A stretch of DNA of 64,000 bases, from the NCBI RefSeq assembly GCF_004339725.1, contig NZ_SMGK01000002.1, positions 992,001 to 1,056,000 on the forward strand, written 5' to 3'. Within the stretch, counting starts at the first letter, position 1, and every line of letters begins with the position of its first letter. The stretch is from Acidipila rosea. GTDB taxonomy: Bacteria; Acidobacteriota; Terriglobia; Terriglobales; Acidobacteriaceae. Both the position numbers and the translations under genes were made by a program. Below, piece by piece: positions 63,547 to 64,000 of the stretch. The notes beneath the pieces are model-generated. The model was not told the DNA's origin and did no database searches. It saw nothing but the letters and a program-made list of their open reading frames with translations.

Positions 63547-63677
63547 CGACCTGCTATTCAGTTTTCCTGCGGAGTTGGTTTATGTCTCCAGTGTAGGATC
63601 GAGGGGTTACAAACCAGAAGAAAAATATTGTGCCCGGCAGCAGTCGAAAGTAACCCTTCGGCAATGACCGCTAGCAG

Positions 63678-64000
63678 TTAGAAAAGATGGTCTTCCTCAT
63701 CATGCGCCATGATGGCGTGAGCACCGGTTGCGGAAGCTTCGCCCAGGTTCACCGCTTCCGTCTCTGCTCTCAGCCGCGCGACGGTCATCCAGTTGTCCTT
63801 GTGCGGCTGCTCGGCAACGAAGGGCGGCAGCGGCATCAACAAATACCGGCTCAGCGCCTCCGCGTGCCCCTCGTAGAGCTGCCGCATCTTGCGCAGCCGC
63901 GCCAGCGAATCCGCATCGCGGCAGACTCGAACGCCCGCCTGGCAAAGCTGGTCATAGAGCGCCACGAAGCCCTCCTGCGGCAGACGGTCCCGCTCCAGCG
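63678..64000 (-). CDS. C-terminal part of an unknown protein (cut by window edge)
   Basis: The open frame ends at TAA (63678-63680) and runs upstream out of the window; a GTG at 63965 is a possible but unproven start, since the same frame stays open to the edge (LERDRLPQEGF before it). The visible part is helical (ALYDQLCQAGVRVCRDADSLARLRKMRQLYEGHAEALSRYLLMPLPPFVAEQPHKDNW) with a loop ending HAIMAHDEEDHLF. Such tails occur after membrane channel or receptor domains, but no family is recognised here. Confidence 0.5.
   Translation of the reverse strand, partial: LERDRLPQEGFVALYDQLCQAGVRVCRDADSLARLRKMRQLYEGHAEALSRYLLMPLPPFVAEQPHKDNWMTVARLRAETEAVNLGEASATGAHAIMAHDEEDHLF

Noticed and set aside
1-64000. 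CRISPR arrays, tRNA or rRNA genes, insertion sequences, integrases
   Set aside because: No repeated spacers, cloverleaf, transposase-type protein or terminal repeats were seen in the intergenic regions.

Overview
The window looks like chromosomal DNA of a soil Acidobacteriota, most likely class Terriglobia (an Edaphobacter, Granulicella or Terriglobus relative). This is inferred from gene content: a large Oar-type TonB-dependent receptor with an N-terminal carboxypeptidase-regulatory-like domain, a DUF4382 lipoprotein, a GH15/PF10091 glucoamylase pair, a DedA-rhodanese fusion, a BamA/SurA-like/TamB cassette and many glycosidases, all in GC-rich DNA with dense coding on both strands. No tRNA, rRNA, insertion sequence, prophage, integrase or CRISPR array was seen. 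Both ends cut through genes.

Layout. 1-6805 (minus): a carbohydrate run in the transcription order PF10091 glycoamylase-like protein, GH15 glucoamylase, transketolase, ribose-5-phosphate isomerase B, HAD hydrolase. 7026-13609: superoxide dismutase, a lipoprotein, CCA-adding enzyme and tsaD facing away from each other across almost no spacer, a degenerate M28-like protein and a class C serine hydrolase. 13613-17713 (minus): DUF488, Lon protease, prephenate dehydratase. 17844-18374: two small stress proteins (DUF5670-like and CsbD). 18429-28297 (minus): an outer-membrane biogenesis block in the transcription order Omp85/BamA, SurA-like chaperone, TamB, triple-BON protein, UbiA-type prenyltransferase; the first three genes overlap by 1 and 4 nt. 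28411-30953: ThiF/MoeB-type E1 enzyme and an aspartase/fumarase. 31136-37173: TonB receptor divergent from yggS and a GH39 xylosidase. 37205-42726 (minus): sigma-like protein, TolC, HlyD, Dps, DedA-rhodanese fusion and a Cys-pair protein. 42880-49301: polyphosphate kinase, GH31 glucosidase (minus), DUF4382 lipoprotein. 49355-58987: a hexose/pentose region with a FAH-family protein, a YjhG/YagF-type D-xylonate dehydratase and a GH38 mannosidase (all minus), divergent from a ROK sugar kinase and a large class I phosphomannose isomerase. 59086-64000: outer-membrane protein, cytochrome c, ETF-quinone oxidoreductase, GAF-GGDEF cyclase and a truncated unknown gene.

How the parts fit. The window reads as a plant and microbial polysaccharide degrader: secreted GH15, PF10091, GH31, GH38 and GH39 enzymes release glucose, mannose and xylose; transketolase/RpiB, ROK/PMI and xylonate dehydratase/FAH feed the sugars into central metabolism; the Oar-like receptor and Omp85/TamB build and use the outer membrane. 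Housekeeping and stress genes (lon, tsaD, cca, sod, dps, csbD, ppk1) lie between them.

Nothing here is clearly a new defence or mobile system. The most interesting items are the overlapping Omp85-SurA-like-TamB cassette with a PPIase-less chaperone, the phosphomannose isomerase carrying a kinase-fold-like N-terminal half that overlaps a ROK kinase gene, a PL4-like/GH38 fusion, a sigma-like gene leading a TolC/HlyD pair that lacks its inner-membrane pump, an M28-like protein that has lost its glutamate pair, and a possible ATT start on the xylonate dehydratase.
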